Program-made: the position numbers and the translations under genes | Part shown: one piece after another, positions 1 to 7,117 of the stretch | Position numbering within the stretch: the stretch's first letter is position 1 | How the letters are laid out: each line of letters begins with the position of its first letter | Notes under the pieces: model-generated | The model's input: only the letters and a program-made list of their open reading frames with translations | Databases searched by the model: none | Told to the model about the DNA's origin: nothing | NCBI GenBank assembly: GCA_044374195.1 | Contig: JBILOY010000002.1 | Span: forward strand, 62,001-126,000 | Source of the DNA: CAIKZY01 sp044374195 | GTDB taxonomy: Bacteria > Actinomycetota > Actinomycetes > S36-B12 | DNA: 64,000 nt | Direction: 5' to 3'

Positions 1-79
1 CTGCCGGGGTCTCGCTGGTGTACTCCGAGGGAATGTCCTCGTCGATGTCTGTGTCAATCTCGATTACTGCGTCAGTCAT
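1..79 (-). CDS. rpsI: 30S ribosomal protein S9, N-terminal part (cut by left edge)
   Basis: Only the first 26 codons are inside the window (MTDAVIEIDTDIDEDIPSEY...). The acidic, Ser/Thr-rich leader resembles the N-terminal extension of S9 in Streptomyces and relatives; the RNA-binding S9 core lies beyond the left edge. The ATG at 79 is preceded by an AAGGA ribosome-binding site and lies 31 bases after the rplM stop, the universal rplM-rpsI operon arrangement. The identification rests on this position and the style of the extension, because no core residues are visible. Confidence 0.85.
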   Translation of the reverse strand, partial: MTDAVIEIDTDIDEDIPSEYTSETPA

Positions 80-110
80 GAGAAATCCTTATTCTGAAAG
101 TCGAGGGCGC

Positions 111-554
111 TTACTGCGCAACCTGGCTGATGGTGAACGGCTTGGGCTGCTGAGCCTCGTGGGGATGCTCAGTGCCTGCGTAGACCTTCAGCTTCTTAAT
201 CTGCTGACGACCCAACTTGTTGTGCGGAAGCATGCCCTTGACGGCCTTCTCGACTGCACGACGCGGATTGTTTGCCATCAGGTCGGAGTACGGGGTGGCC
301 GAAAGACCGCCCGGACGACCGGAGTGACGGTAGTCGAACTTCTGCTTGAGCTTGGAGCCCGAGAGAGCGACCTTGTCGGCGTTGATGATGATCACGAAGT
401 CACCCATGTCCATGTGCGGAGCGAAGGTGGGCTTGTGCTTGCCGCGCAGCAGTGCTGCAGCTTGTGTTGCGAGACGGCCGAGGACTACGTCGCTCGCGTC
501 GATGACATGCCAGACGGGGTTAGCGTCGCCCGGCTTGGGGCTGTAAGTGCGCAC
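111..554 (-). CDS. rplM: 50S ribosomal protein L13
   Basis: Early-assembly 23S rRNA-binding protein. The product begins VRTYSPKPGD...WHVIDASDVVLGRLA, the classic L13 N-terminus, and carries KHKPTFAPHMDMGDFVIIINA and the C-terminal MLPHNKLGR region. Starting at the GTG at 554 gives 147 aa, exactly the length of Streptomyces L13, with GGAAGGA just upstream; an upstream ATG at 593 would add 13 residues unlike L13. It is the first gene of the rplM-rpsI operon, has its own promoter candidate at 659-688 and a hairpin-rich leader. Confidence 0.98.
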   Translation of the reverse strand: MRTYSPKPGDANPVWHVIDASDVVLGRLATQAAALLRGKHKPTFAPHMDMGDFVIIINADKVALSGSKLKQKFDYRHSGRPGGLSATPYSDLMANNPRRAVEKAVKGMLPHNKLGRQQIKKLKVYAGTEHPHEAQQPKPFTISQVAQ

Positions 555-589
555 GGCACTTCCTTCCACTCGATGGACCTGGTTTCTGC

Positions 590-651
590 GCACCTCCGAG
601 GAGGTGCCGTACTGCCCGGCATCCCTGCCGATCAGTCTGCTCTGAAAGCAG
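590..651 (-). promoter_or_regulatory. Structured 5' leader of rplM
   Basis: Three hairpins fill the leader between the predicted transcription start (about 652) and rplM: a 5-bp stem 637-641/647-651, a 5-bp stem 617-621/626-630, and a 7-bp perfect stem 590-596/601-607 with loop CTCG on the RNA. Firmicutes have a known L13 leader at this position; whether this actinobacterial leader is bound by L13 is inference. Confidence 0.45.
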
Positions 652-658
652 CCTGCCG

Positions 659-688
659 AGGATACCCGCGTGAGGCCAACGAGGCCAA
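659..688 (-). promoter_or_regulatory. Probable promoter of rplM-rpsI
   Basis: On the minus strand TTGGCC (688-683), an 18-bp spacer and TATCCT (664-659) form a vegetative-type promoter immediately after the vapC stop codon. The predicted start near 652 leaves a leader of about 98 bases. It explains how rplM-rpsI is expressed although it is separated from the truA side by inserted genes. Confidence 0.5.
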
Positions 689-700
689 ATCCGTCTGGGG

Positions 701-1072
701 TCAGCGGATCTGGCGAATCGGGGCCTCATCGCCCCAGGCTCGGTCGGCGGTCAGGACCTCGGACTCCAGCCGTTCCGCGGTCGCCAGGCATAGGCGATCA
801 CCCAGGGACAGACTCGGGCGTGATCGACGCATCAGGCCAGCTCGGGCACCGTCTTCCGCTGTCACGGGCACCACCGTGACGCCGTGGTGGATCAGGACAG
901 CTGACACCATGGCCCAGCTCGCGGGCTCCTTGCAGTAGTAGGACGCGACTTCTGCCCATTGGGCGGTGCTCATGAAGCAGTCGGAATCCCAGACGTCTGC
1001 GACTTCCTCATGGCCCCGCTCACGCCTGAAGTAGGCGATTACGGCCGAGGTGTCGAGGACGAGGCGCCCCAT
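701..1072 (-). CDS. VapC-like PIN-domain toxin (predicted RNase)
   Basis: A 123-aa PIN-domain protein. The N-terminal strand LVLDTSAVIAY holds the first acidic residue (D7); E41, D92 (in SLGDRLCLATA) and D110 (TADRAW) complete the four-acid metal site of VapC ribonucleases, so the active site looks intact. It starts inside the 3' end of the upstream antitoxin gene (34-base overlap), the usual translationally coupled toxin-antitoxin arrangement. Family knowledge: VapC toxins cleave tRNA or rRNA loops and are neutralised by their partner. The RNA target cannot be read from sequence. Confidence 0.9.
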   Translation of the reverse strand: MGRLVLDTSAVIAYFRRERGHEEVADVWDSDCFMSTAQWAEVASYYCKEPASWAMVSAVLIHHGVTVVPVTAEDGARAGLMRRSRPSLSLGDRLCLATAERLESEVLTADRAWGDEAPIRQIR

Positions 1073-1335
1073 TCGACCATTTCCTTCTCCTCAGCCACCT
1101 GCTCGGCCCGACGACCGGCAAGGAATTCATCAACGCTGACGGTCGAGGCATTCCGGATGCGTTCTAGTGCTTCCTCAAGGGTGAGCAGGAGGACGCCGCC
1201 GGGCGCATCAACGGCGATGACTGCGGTGCCCGACTCCCAGCCATGGGCCGCACGGATCTCGGCCGGGATCACGAGGCGACCCTTGTCGCCCACGGTCAGC
1301 GAGTAGGAACGTGGCTCAAGAACGGGTGCGCTCAT
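1039..1335 (-). CDS. VapB-like AbrB/SpoVT-family antitoxin
   Basis: A 98-aa protein whose N-terminal half (SLTVGDKGRLVIPAEIRAA, about residues 12-30) is a swapped-hairpin AbrB DNA-binding domain; the C-terminal part (EALERIRNASTVSVDEFLAG) is the flexible toxin-binding tail expected of a VapB partner. It overlaps vapC by 34 bases. No Shine-Dalgarno precedes the ATG; instead a TACCTT box lies 6 bases upstream, suggesting a leaderless mRNA. AbrB-type antitoxins usually repress their own operon; the inverted repeat GTGGGAA/TTCCCAC at 1365-1391 upstream is a candidate operator. Confidence 0.9.
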   Translation of the reverse strand: MSAPVLEPRSYSLTVGDKGRLVIPAEIRAAHGWESGTAVIAVDAPGGVLLLTLEEALERIRNASTVSVDEFLAGRRAEQVAEEKEMVEWGASSSTPRP

Positions 1336-1341
1336 AAAGCC

Positions 1342-1391
1342 AAGGTACCACTTAGCTCTGAAGCGTGGGAAGTGCGTTTTCTAATTCCCAC
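1342..1391 (-). promoter_or_regulatory. Leaderless-type promoter and candidate operator of vapBC
   Basis: Minus strand: TACCTT (1347-1342) ends exactly 6 bases before the vapB ATG, so transcription should begin at or next to the start codon. TTCCCA lies 18 bp further upstream (1371-1366) as a possible -35 and is one arm of an inverted repeat GTGGGAA (1365-1371) / TTCCCAC (1385-1391), a plausible VapB-binding operator. Confidence 0.45.
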
Positions 1392-1433
1392 CGCCTTGAT
1401 CACCAGGTCGGTTAGCCCAGAACCTAGACAAGA

Positions 1434-1473
1434 CTGAGGGCCTGCCGGAGCAATCGCTCTGGCAGGCCCTCAG
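1434..1473 (-). terminator. Long perfect hairpin terminator after the secreted-protein gene
   Basis: A 40-base almost perfect palindrome: 13-bp stem CTGAGGGCCTGCC / GGCAGGCCCTCAG extended by GGAGC/GCTCT to an 18-bp stem with an AATC loop. It begins 7 bases after the stop codon of the 1481-2320 gene. The tract after it on the minus strand (TCTTGTC) is only weakly T-rich, so it may act in both directions. Confidence 0.75.
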
Positions 1474-1480
1474 CGCGAGA

Positions 1481-2320
1481 TTAGGCAGACCAGATCGGGA
1501 ACAGGTTGTTCGAGCCTGAGACGAAGGTGGCCATGCCGGCTGGGATGAAGATCATCCGGACGCCGTTGATCTCCTCGTCGATGACTCCCCACTTCTTGTC
1601 GATCTGGGCCTGGGCCCGGGCGATCGGGAAGCTGGAGCTCGTCGCCCAGCCCAGGAGCTTGGCGCCGGGCTTGGCATTCGGGCCGGTCTGGGTGCACGTG
1701 TCTGCCGAGGGCAGGGTCAGCCAAGAGCCTGAGAATCCGGTCGGATTGCCGCCGGTGCAGGTAGCGCCGCTGGCCGCGACTGACAGAGACAGCGTCTCCA
1801 CGGGTGCCGATGCACTGGACGACGACGACCCGCCCCCACCGCTGCCGCCCACATCGACCGTGAACGAGCCAAAGTAGGAACTCGGAGCGCTCGTGTAATA
1901 GGCGAAGTAGACGGTGTAGGTGCCATTAACAATGTTTCCTGGGCCACCTCCCTTCATGCCTGAAATCGATGCATTCGCCTGGCTTGTGTCCACATTCAGC
2001 ATCAATTGGCCTGACACGTTGAAGTCGGAAGTGTTGTTGCCGCCACCCGGCTGAAGCGGGCTGGCCGTATTGGAAAGAATAAAGTTCGGGTTGGTCTGAG
2101 CCGCCCCCGAACCAGCTGCGGGCGTTGTTGCCGCGCACGAGGTGAAACTGATGGTCATGTTGCTAGTCCCCGCAGGCACCGTGACGGTCTGCCCATCCAG
2201 CGCTGCCTGACAGTTCGAAAAAGTGAACACGGAGACCGCATTTGCAGGAGCAGCGGCTACCACCCCCGCACCGAGAATGACGACTGACGAAGCACCAATG
2301 GCAGTGAGTTTGCGGCGCAC
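1481..2320 (-). CDS. Secreted protein of unknown function
   Basis: A 279-aa protein with a clear Sec signal peptide (RRK positive end, hydrophobic SSVVILGAGVVAAAP, probable cleavage after ANA near residue 28). The mature N-terminal half is Cys-poor and Thr/Ser-rich, followed by a Gly/Ser linker (about residues 155-168) and a C-terminal domain with two cysteines that ends in a hydrophobic IFIPAGMATFVSGSNNLFP segment. No known catalytic motif is visible. The GTG start has TGGAG 7 bases upstream and gives the complete signal peptide. It stands alone between truA and the toxin-antitoxin pair, with a strong terminator behind it. I cannot assign a function; a cell-surface or exported binding protein is possible. 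Confidence 0.8.
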   Translation of the reverse strand: MRRKLTAIGASSVVILGAGVVAAAPANAVSVFTFSNCQAALDGQTVTVPAGTSNMTISFTSCAATTPAAGSGAAQTNPNFILSNTASPLQPGGGNNTSDFNVSGQLMLNVDTSQANASISGMKGGGPGNIVNGTYTVYFAYYTSAPSSYFGSFTVDVGGSGGGGSSSSSASAPVETLSLSVAASGATCTGGNPTGFSGSWLTLPSADTCTQTGPNAKPGAKLLGWATSSSFPIARAQAQIDKKWGVIDEEINGVRMIFIPAGMATFVSGSNNLFPIWSA

Positions 2321-2437
2321 GGAAACTCCAGTAGGGAAAAAGTTTAGGAGGACGCTACACGAAATCGGTATGTACGTCGATTCAGGCTCGCCGGGCTTGA
2401 ATTGCTCAGGACGTCATCTAGAAGCAAAACGGGGCGA

Positions 2438-3286
2438 CTAGTCGCCACTTCCATCGGGCGATCCTTCAGCGGATTCCTCGCCCAATGAGCGGCGCGAGCG
2501 GGTGAGGTCCTGACGGGCCTGCAGCTCGTCGTCAGCCGGGTAGCCGACCTCCTCGAGCACGAGGGGGTGCGGGGCCATGGACGCCACGGCCGCGTTCTTA
2601 CGCCGGCTGGCCAGGATCTCCCCCACCCAGCTGACCTCGCGGCGGCGATCACCCACCGGCAGCAGGGCTCCGACAAGGTGCCTGACCATGGAGTGACAGA
2701 AGGCATCGGCCTGGATCGTCATGATGGCGTCGCCCTCGGGACTGCGATCCCAGCGCAGAATCTGCAGCTCGCGAATGTTGGTGGCCCGCTCGCGCGGCTT
2801 GCAGAAGGCGGTGAAGTCCTGCTGGCCCAGCAGCGGCAGGGCTGCCTCGTTCATGCGATCGAGATCCAGGGCTCGGTACCAGGGCAGGGTCACATCGCGC
2901 ATGAGCGGAGTCGGGCCAAGCGGGTTATCGCAGACCCGGTACGAGTAACGACGCCACAGCGCAGAGAAGCGAGCGTCGAATCCTTCGGGCGCGATCTCGA
3001 GTGACGTGACGCGGATGTCGTCAGAGATGGCCCGATTGATGCGTGCGGCATTTACCGGCTCGCGGCAGGTGAGCATGCGCTCGTAGCGCTCGGGCGTGAC
3101 ATCGAAGTGACTGACTTGGCCGCGGGCATGAACCCCGGCATCAGTGCGACCTGCGCAGGTGAGATCAACGTGGCCGTAAGTGAGGTAACCGAGCATGAGC
3201 TCGAGGTCGCCTTGCACGGTGCGGGCATGAGACTGCTTGGCCCAGCCGGCAAACTCGCGGCCGTCGTACTCCAGGCCCATACGCAA
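2438..3286 (-). CDS. truA: tRNA pseudouridine(38-40) synthase TruA
   Basis: Converts uridines 38-40 of the tRNA anticodon arm to pseudouridine. The catalytic motif GRTDAGVHA is present (Asp49 from the TTG start), together with the N-terminal LEYDGREFAGWAKQ strand and the C-terminal FCHSMVRHLVG motif. The start is uncertain: an ATG (3280) and a TTG (3286) are available, but both leave the first TruA strand short; the reading frame stays open further upstream and encodes a plausible GDGLIRLRMGLEYDG, without a usual start codon. A 16-bp hairpin sits in that same stretch. Position after rplQ is the normal actinobacterial order. The C-terminal tail is an ordinary charged extension. Confidence 0.93.
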   Translation of the reverse strand: MRMGLEYDGREFAGWAKQSHARTVQGDLELMLGYLTYGHVDLTCAGRTDAGVHARGQVSHFDVTPERYERMLTCREPVNAARINRAISDDIRVTSLEIAPEGFDARFSALWRRYSYRVCDNPLGPTPLMRDVTLPWYRALDLDRMNEAALPLLGQQDFTAFCKPRERATNIRELQILRWDRSPEGDAIMTIQADAFCHSMVRHLVGALLPVGDRRREVSWVGEILASRRKNAAVASMAPHPLVLEEVGYPADDELQARQDLTRSRRSLGEESAEGSPDGSGD

Positions 3287-3290
3287 ACGG

Positions 3291-3327
3291 ATCAGCCCGT
3301 CACCGGTGATTCCGGTGGCGGGCTGAT
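3291..3327 (-). terminator. Hairpin between rplQ and truA
   Basis: 16-bp arms 3291-3306 and 3312-3327 with one mismatch on the minus-strand RNA and a 5-base loop, 25 bases after the rplQ stop and followed by CCGTTTG. It looks like a partial terminator or processing hairpin ending the alpha operon, with truA expressed by read-through. It lies within the open frame upstream of the chosen truA start. Confidence 0.5.
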
Positions 3328-3351
3328 CGATGTTCGTGTTCGAAGCCAGGA

Positions 3352-3939
3352 CTACGCCTTGGCCTCGGGTGCCTCGTCGGCAGGTGCCTCATCTGCTGCA
3401 ACCTCTTCAACAACGGTCTCCTCGACCACTGCCTCGGGGGCCTCATCAGCGGCGGCCTCGACGACTGCGGTCTCTTCCACCACGGTCTCCTCGACAACGG
3501 GAGCTACGGCTGCCGGAGCAGCTGCCTTCTCCTTGGCTGCACGCTTGGTGGCACCGGTGGCCTCGGCAATGACTGCCTCGGTCATCGGCTCGACGAGCTC
3601 GATCACTGCCATGGGTGCGTTGTCACCCTTGCGCGGACCGATCTTCGTGATGCGGGTGTAGCCACCGGGACGGGCCGAGAAGTTCGGGCCGATCTCGGTG
3701 AACAGCGCATGCACGACTGACTTGTCATGAATGACAGTCATGACACGACGACGAGCGTGCAGGTCACCGCGCTTGGCGAAGGTGATCAGACGCTCGGCCA
3801 GCGGACGGAGCCGCTTTGCCTTCGCCTCGGTCGTGGTGATGCGGCCATGCTCGAACAGCGCAGTGGCCAAGTTGGCCAGCATGAGCCGCTCGTGCGCCGG
3901 GCTGCCGCCGAGGCGGGGACCCTTAGTAGGCGTAGGCAT
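3352..3939 (-). CDS. rplQ: 50S ribosomal protein L17 with acidic C-terminal tail
   Basis: The first 120 residues are standard L17 (MPTPTKGPRLGGSPAHERLMLANLA..., GRITTTEAKAKRLRPLAERLIT). A tail of about 70 residues follows, built of repeated Glu/Val/Ala motifs (EETVVEE, ADEAPEA), much longer than E. coli L17 (127 aa) but typical in kind for actinobacteria. Last ribosomal gene of the alpha operon, 41 bases after rpoA. L17 binds near the polypeptide exit tunnel of the large subunit. Confidence 0.97.
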   Translation of the reverse strand: MPTPTKGPRLGGSPAHERLMLANLATALFEHGRITTTEAKAKRLRPLAERLITFAKRGDLHARRRVMTVIHDKSVVHALFTEIGPNFSARPGGYTRITKIGPRKGDNAPMAVIELVEPMTEAVIAEATGATKRAAKEKAAAPAAVAPVVEETVVEETAVVEAAADEAPEAVVEETVVEEVAADEAPADEAPEAKA

Positions 3940-3980
3940 TGGGGTTCTCCTGTCGAACGTTCAGTAGTGCGAAGTGTGGG

Positions 3981-5000
3981 TTAGAGCTTCTCGTCCTCGG
4001 CGAATGCCAGGTCGTCATCGTCTTCATCATCGAAGTAGATGGCTGCACCGGGATCGAAACCGGGCGGGCTGTCCTTGAGTGCCAAGCCCAGGCTTGCGAG
4101 CTTGACCTTGACCTCGTCGATCGACTTCGCACCGAAGTTACGAATGTCGAGCAGGTCAGCCTCACTGCGGGTGATGAGCTCGCCCACGGTGTGAATGCCC
4201 TCGCGCTTGAGGCAGTTGTACGAACGGACAGTCATGTCGAGCTGCTCGATCGGGGTCGACAGCTGCTCGGCAACGAAGGCGTCGGTCGGCGACGGGCCGA
4301 TGTCGATGCCCTCGGCGTCGACGTTCAGCTCGCGAGCCAGGCCGAAGAGCTCGACCAGGGTCTTGCCGGCAGATGCAACTGCATCGCGCGGACGCATCGA
4401 GTTCTTGGTCTCAACGTCGAGAACAAGCTTGTCGAAGTCGGTGCGCTGCTCAACACGGGTGGCCTCGACCTTGTAGGTGACCTTGAGGACCGGTGAGTAG
4501 ATGGAGTCGACCGGGATGCGGCCGATCTCCTGGCCCACGGCCTTGTTCAGGTCAGCCGAGACGTAGCCGCGACCGCGCTCGACGACGAGCTCGATCTCGA
4601 GCTTGCCCGAGCCGTTGAGGGTGGCGATGTGCAGATCGGGGTTGTGAACCTCGACGCCAGCCGGGGGCTGGATATCGGCGGCGACAACGGTGCCCGGGCC
4701 CTGCTTGCGCAGGTACATGACCACGGGCTCATCGTGCTCGGAGGAGACGACGAGCTGCTTGATGTTGAGGATCAGCTCGGTGACATCTTCCTTGACACCC
4801 GGGATCGTGGTGAACTCGTGGAGCACGCCATCGATACGGATGCTGGTGACTGCTGCACCCGGGATCGACGACAGCAGCGTGCGACGTAGCGAGTTGCCGA
4901 GGGTGTAGCCGAAACCGGGCTCGAGGGGCTCAAGCACGAACCGCGAACGGTTCTCGCTGATGACCTCTTCGGTGAGCAAGGGGCGCTGGCTGATAAGCAC
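3981..5000 (-). CDS. rpoA: RNA polymerase subunit alpha
   Basis: 339 aa. The N-terminal dimerisation domain (RFVLEPLEPGFGYTLGNSLRRTLLSSIPG) nucleates assembly of beta and beta'; the C-terminal domain (about residues 245-310: SYNCLKREGIHTVGELI, LLDIRNFGAKSIDEV) contacts UP-element DNA and activators. It ends with a short acidic tail (DDEDDDDLAFAEDEKL). It sits between rpsD and rplQ in the canonical alpha operon. Confidence 0.98.
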   Translation of the reverse strand: MLISQRPLLTEEVISENRSRFVLEPLEPGFGYTLGNSLRRTLLSSIPGAAVTSIRIDGVLHEFTTIPGVKEDVTELILNIKQLVVSSEHDEPVVMYLRKQGPGTVVAADIQPPAGVEVHNPDLHIATLNGSGKLEIELVVERGRGYVSADLNKAVGQEIGRIPVDSIYSPVLKVTYKVEATRVEQRTDFDKLVLDVETKNSMRPRDAVASAGKTLVELFGLARELNVDAEGIDIGPSPTDAFVAEQLSTPIEQLDMTVRSYNCLKREGIHTVGELITRSEADLLDIRNFGAKSIDEVKVKLASLGLALKDSPPGFDPGAAIYFDDEDDDDLAFAEDEKL

Positions 5001-5060
5001 AGTTGTCTTTCCTTCCCGCGACGACCGCTATTTGAAGTCGCGTATCTGCCGAACGATGGA

Positions 5061-5687
5061 TTACTTGGAGTAGAGCTCGACGATCAGCTGCTCGTTGACC
5101 TGCGTATCGATGATCGCGCGAGCCGGAACTGAGTGAACGAGGATGCGCATCTTCGAGGGAATGACCTCGAGCCATGCGGGAACCGGCTTCTCGCCGATCT
5201 CTGCGTGGGCGATGACGAAGGGGGTCATCTCGCGTGAACCGACGCGAACCTCAACGATGTCGTTGGGCGAGACGCGGTAGGACGGGATGTTCACCTTCTT
5301 GCCATTGACCAGGAAGTGACCGTGCGTCACCAGCTGGCGGGCCATGTCGCGGGACTTGGCGAAGCCTGCGCGGTACACCACGTTGTCGAGGCGTGACTCA
5401 AGGATCTGCAGCAGGTTCTCACCGGTCTTGCCGGCCTGGCGCTGTGCTTCCTTGTAGTAGTTCGAGAACTGCTTCTCGAGCACGCCGTACATACGGGTGG
5501 CCTTCTGCTTCTCACGAAGCTGCAGCAGGTACTCGCTGTCCTTCGAACGACCACGGCCGTGCTGGCCCGGGGGGTAGGGGCGCTTCTCGAAGGGGCACTT
5601 CGGCGATTCGCACTTGGCGCCCTTGAGGAACAACTTCATCTTCTCGCGACGGCAACGCTTGCAGTCGGCGGCAACGTAACGTGCCAT
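5061..5687 (-). CDS. rpsD: 30S ribosomal protein S4
   Basis: 208 aa, 16S rRNA primary binder. The N-terminus (MARYVAADCKRCRREKMKLFLKG, then CESPKCPF) supplies the four cysteines of a zinc-binding S4; the S4 RNA-binding domain (LESRLDNVVYRAGFAKSRD..., HGHFLVNGKKVNIPSYRV) follows. AGGAGA precedes the ATG. In E. coli S4 is the autogenous repressor of the alpha operon; here it is encoded downstream of a structured rpsM leader (6583-6680), which makes it the leading candidate ligand. Confidence 0.98.
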   Translation of the reverse strand: MARYVAADCKRCRREKMKLFLKGAKCESPKCPFEKRPYPPGQHGRGRSKDSEYLLQLREKQKATRMYGVLEKQFSNYYKEAQRQAGKTGENLLQILESRLDNVVYRAGFAKSRDMARQLVTHGHFLVNGKKVNIPSYRVSPNDIVEVRVGSREMTPFVIAHAEIGEKPVPAWLEVIPSKMRILVHSVPARAIIDTQVNEQLIVELYSK

Positions 5688-5718
5688 TAGTCAGTATCTC
5701 CTGTACTTCTGCGCGCGA

Positions 5719-6126
5719 TCAGACGCGACGACGCTTGGACGGGCGGGTTCCGTTATGCGGCACCGGAGTGACGTCGGCAATGGAGCCAACCTCAAGGCCC
5801 GTGGCCTGCAGCGAACGGATTGCGGTCTCGCGGCCGGAGCCCGGACCCTTCACGAACACGTCGACCTTGCGCATGCCGTGCTCCATTGCGCGACGAGCAG
5901 CAGCCTCGGCTGCGAGCTGCGCGGCGAACGGAGTGGACTTGCGGCTTCCCTTGAAGCCCACCTGTCCGGCACTCGCCCACGAGATGACTGCTCCAGTGGA
6001 GTCAGTGATCGAGACGATGGTGTTGTTGAACGTGCTCTTGATGTGAGCGTGGCCGTGGGCCACGTTCTTCTTCTCCTTGCGGCGGAGCTTCTTTGCCGCA
6101 GGCTTGTTACCTGACTTCGGGGCCAT
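5719..6126 (-). CDS. rpsK: 30S ribosomal protein S11
   Basis: 135 aa, with the hallmark HAHIKSTFNNTIVSITD, GFKGSRKSTPFAAQ and C-terminal DVTPVPHNGTRPSKRRRV sequences. It lines the platform of the small subunit near the mRNA exit. Located between rpsM (39 bases) and rpsD (31 bases) in the alpha operon. Confidence 0.98.
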   Translation of the reverse strand: MAPKSGNKPAAKKLRRKEKKNVAHGHAHIKSTFNNTIVSITDSTGAVISWASAGQVGFKGSRKSTPFAAQLAAEAAARRAMEHGMRKVDVFVKGPGSGRETAIRSLQATGLEVGSIADVTPVPHNGTRPSKRRRV

Positions 6127-6165
6127 GTGTGATGTCTCCTGGTTTCTGGGAAGTAGCCGGACGGC

Positions 6166-6543
6166 TTACTTGCCGACCTTCTTCTTGCCTGCGACGGTCT
6201 TACGCGGACCCTTGCGGGTACGAGCGTTGGTGTGGGTGCGCTGACCGCGGACCGGGAGGCCCTTGCGGTGGCGAATACCCTGGTAGCAGCCGATTTCGAC
6301 CTTGCGTCGAACGTCTGCAGCAACCTCGCGTCGCAGGTCGCCTTCGACCTTGAGGTTCTGATCGATCCAGTCGCGCAGAGCAAGGACCTGATCATCAGTG
6401 AGGTCCTTGGAGCGCAGATCGGGGCTAATGCCGGTGGCCTCAAGCGCATGCGCAGCTTGTGAGCGACCGATGCCGTAGATGTAGGTGAGCGCGATTGCCA
6501 TGCGCTTATCGCGCGGCAGATCAACTCCTACTAGACGTGCCAT
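6166..6543 (-). CDS. rpsM: 30S ribosomal protein S13
   Basis: 125 aa: MARLVGVDLPRDKRMAIALT, IYGIGRSQA, and the basic C-terminus CYQGIRHRKGLPVRGQRTHTN. S13 contacts tRNA in the P site and forms intersubunit bridge B1. First gene of the rpsM-rpsK-rpsD-rpoA-rplQ group; its 193-base upstream region from rpmJ holds a multi-branched RNA structure. Confidence 0.98.
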   Translation of the reverse strand: MARLVGVDLPRDKRMAIALTYIYGIGRSQAAHALEATGISPDLRSKDLTDDQVLALRDWIDQNLKVEGDLRREVAADVRRKVEIGCYQGIRHRKGLPVRGQRTHTNARTRKGPRKTVAGKKKVGK

Positions 6544-6582
6544 AGGGGCGTTCTCTTTTCTTTACCAAGCACGAGGTTTGGG

Positions 6583-6680
6583 AGCAGAACCAGTCCTGAC
6601 GCCAATCAGGTCCTCGGCCTCGTGACCGGGGGTGTCGTCCTGAAGTTACGCACGCGCCGCTTCAGGGGTCGGGTTCTGCT
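6583..6680 (-). promoter_or_regulatory. Putative four-way-junction leader RNA upstream of rpsM
   Basis: A 9-bp perfect closing stem (6583-6591 with 6672-6680) encloses three hairpins: 5 bp (6595-6599/6606-6610), 6 bp including one wobble (6612-6617/6626-6631) and 7 bp (6639-6645/6660-6666). The whole is a cloverleaf-like element ending 40 bases before the rpsM ATG. The E. coli alpha operon has an S4-controlled structure at the same place; a regulatory role here is inference. Confidence 0.5.
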
Positions 6681-6736
6681 TATGAGTCGATGCCTGGGTT
6701 GTCTCCCCTGACATCGTTCGTACACGCTCGGGCTGT

Positions 6737-6850
6737 TTAGCCCTGGCGCTGCTTGTGGCGAGGGTTCTCGCAGATCACCATGACGCGACTATGCCGACGG
6801 ATGACCTTGCACTTGTCGCAGATCTTCTTAACGCTCGGCTTAACCTTCAT
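6737..6850 (-). CDS. rpmJ: 50S ribosomal protein L36
   Basis: A 37-aa ORF reading MKVKPSVKKICDKCKVIRRH... and ending NPRHKQRQG, the standard zinc-binding L36 (C-x2-C, then Cys and His near the C-terminus). It lies between infA and rpsM as usual. The zinc-ligand (C+) form is present. Confidence 0.97.
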   Translation of the reverse strand: MKVKPSVKKICDKCKVIRRHSRVMVICENPRHKQRQG

Positions 6851-6895
6851 GATGACTCTTTCGTGAAGTATTCGGGTGTTGTGGGCAGTGCTGGC

Positions 6896-7117
6896 TTACT
6901 TGTAGCGGTAGACGATCCGGCCACGCGTGAGGTCATAGGGCGAAAGCTCCACGACTACGCGGTCGTCCGGAAGGATTCGGATGTAGTGCATCCGCATCTT
7001 GCCGCTGATATGTGCGAGCACTTTGTGCCCGTTATCAAGTTCAACCCGGAACATCGCATTGGGCAATGATTCGGTGATCGTGCCCTCGAGCTCGATCGCA
7101 CCGTCTTTCTTGCCCAT
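6896..7117 (-). CDS. infA: Translation initiation factor IF-1
   Basis: 73 aa from the ATG at 7117, the exact family length: MGKKDGAIELEGTITESLPN, then the OB-fold core NGHKVLAHISGKMRMHYIRI and the conserved RGRIVYRYK end. GGAGG sits 4-5 bases before this ATG, deciding it over an in-frame ATG at 7132. IF-1 blocks the ribosomal A site during initiation. First gene after a 187-base gap from map, so probably transcribed from its own promoter. Confidence 0.98.
   Translation of the reverse strand: MGKKDGAIELEGTITESLPNAMFRVELDNGHKVLAHISGKMRMHYIRILPDDRVVVELSPYDLTRGRIVYRYK

Noticed and set aside
2433..2446. 14-bp palindrome GGCGACTAGTCGCC at the truA stop as a terminator
   Set aside because: The stem is only 4-6 bp with a small loop and a weak T-tract; not convincing alone.
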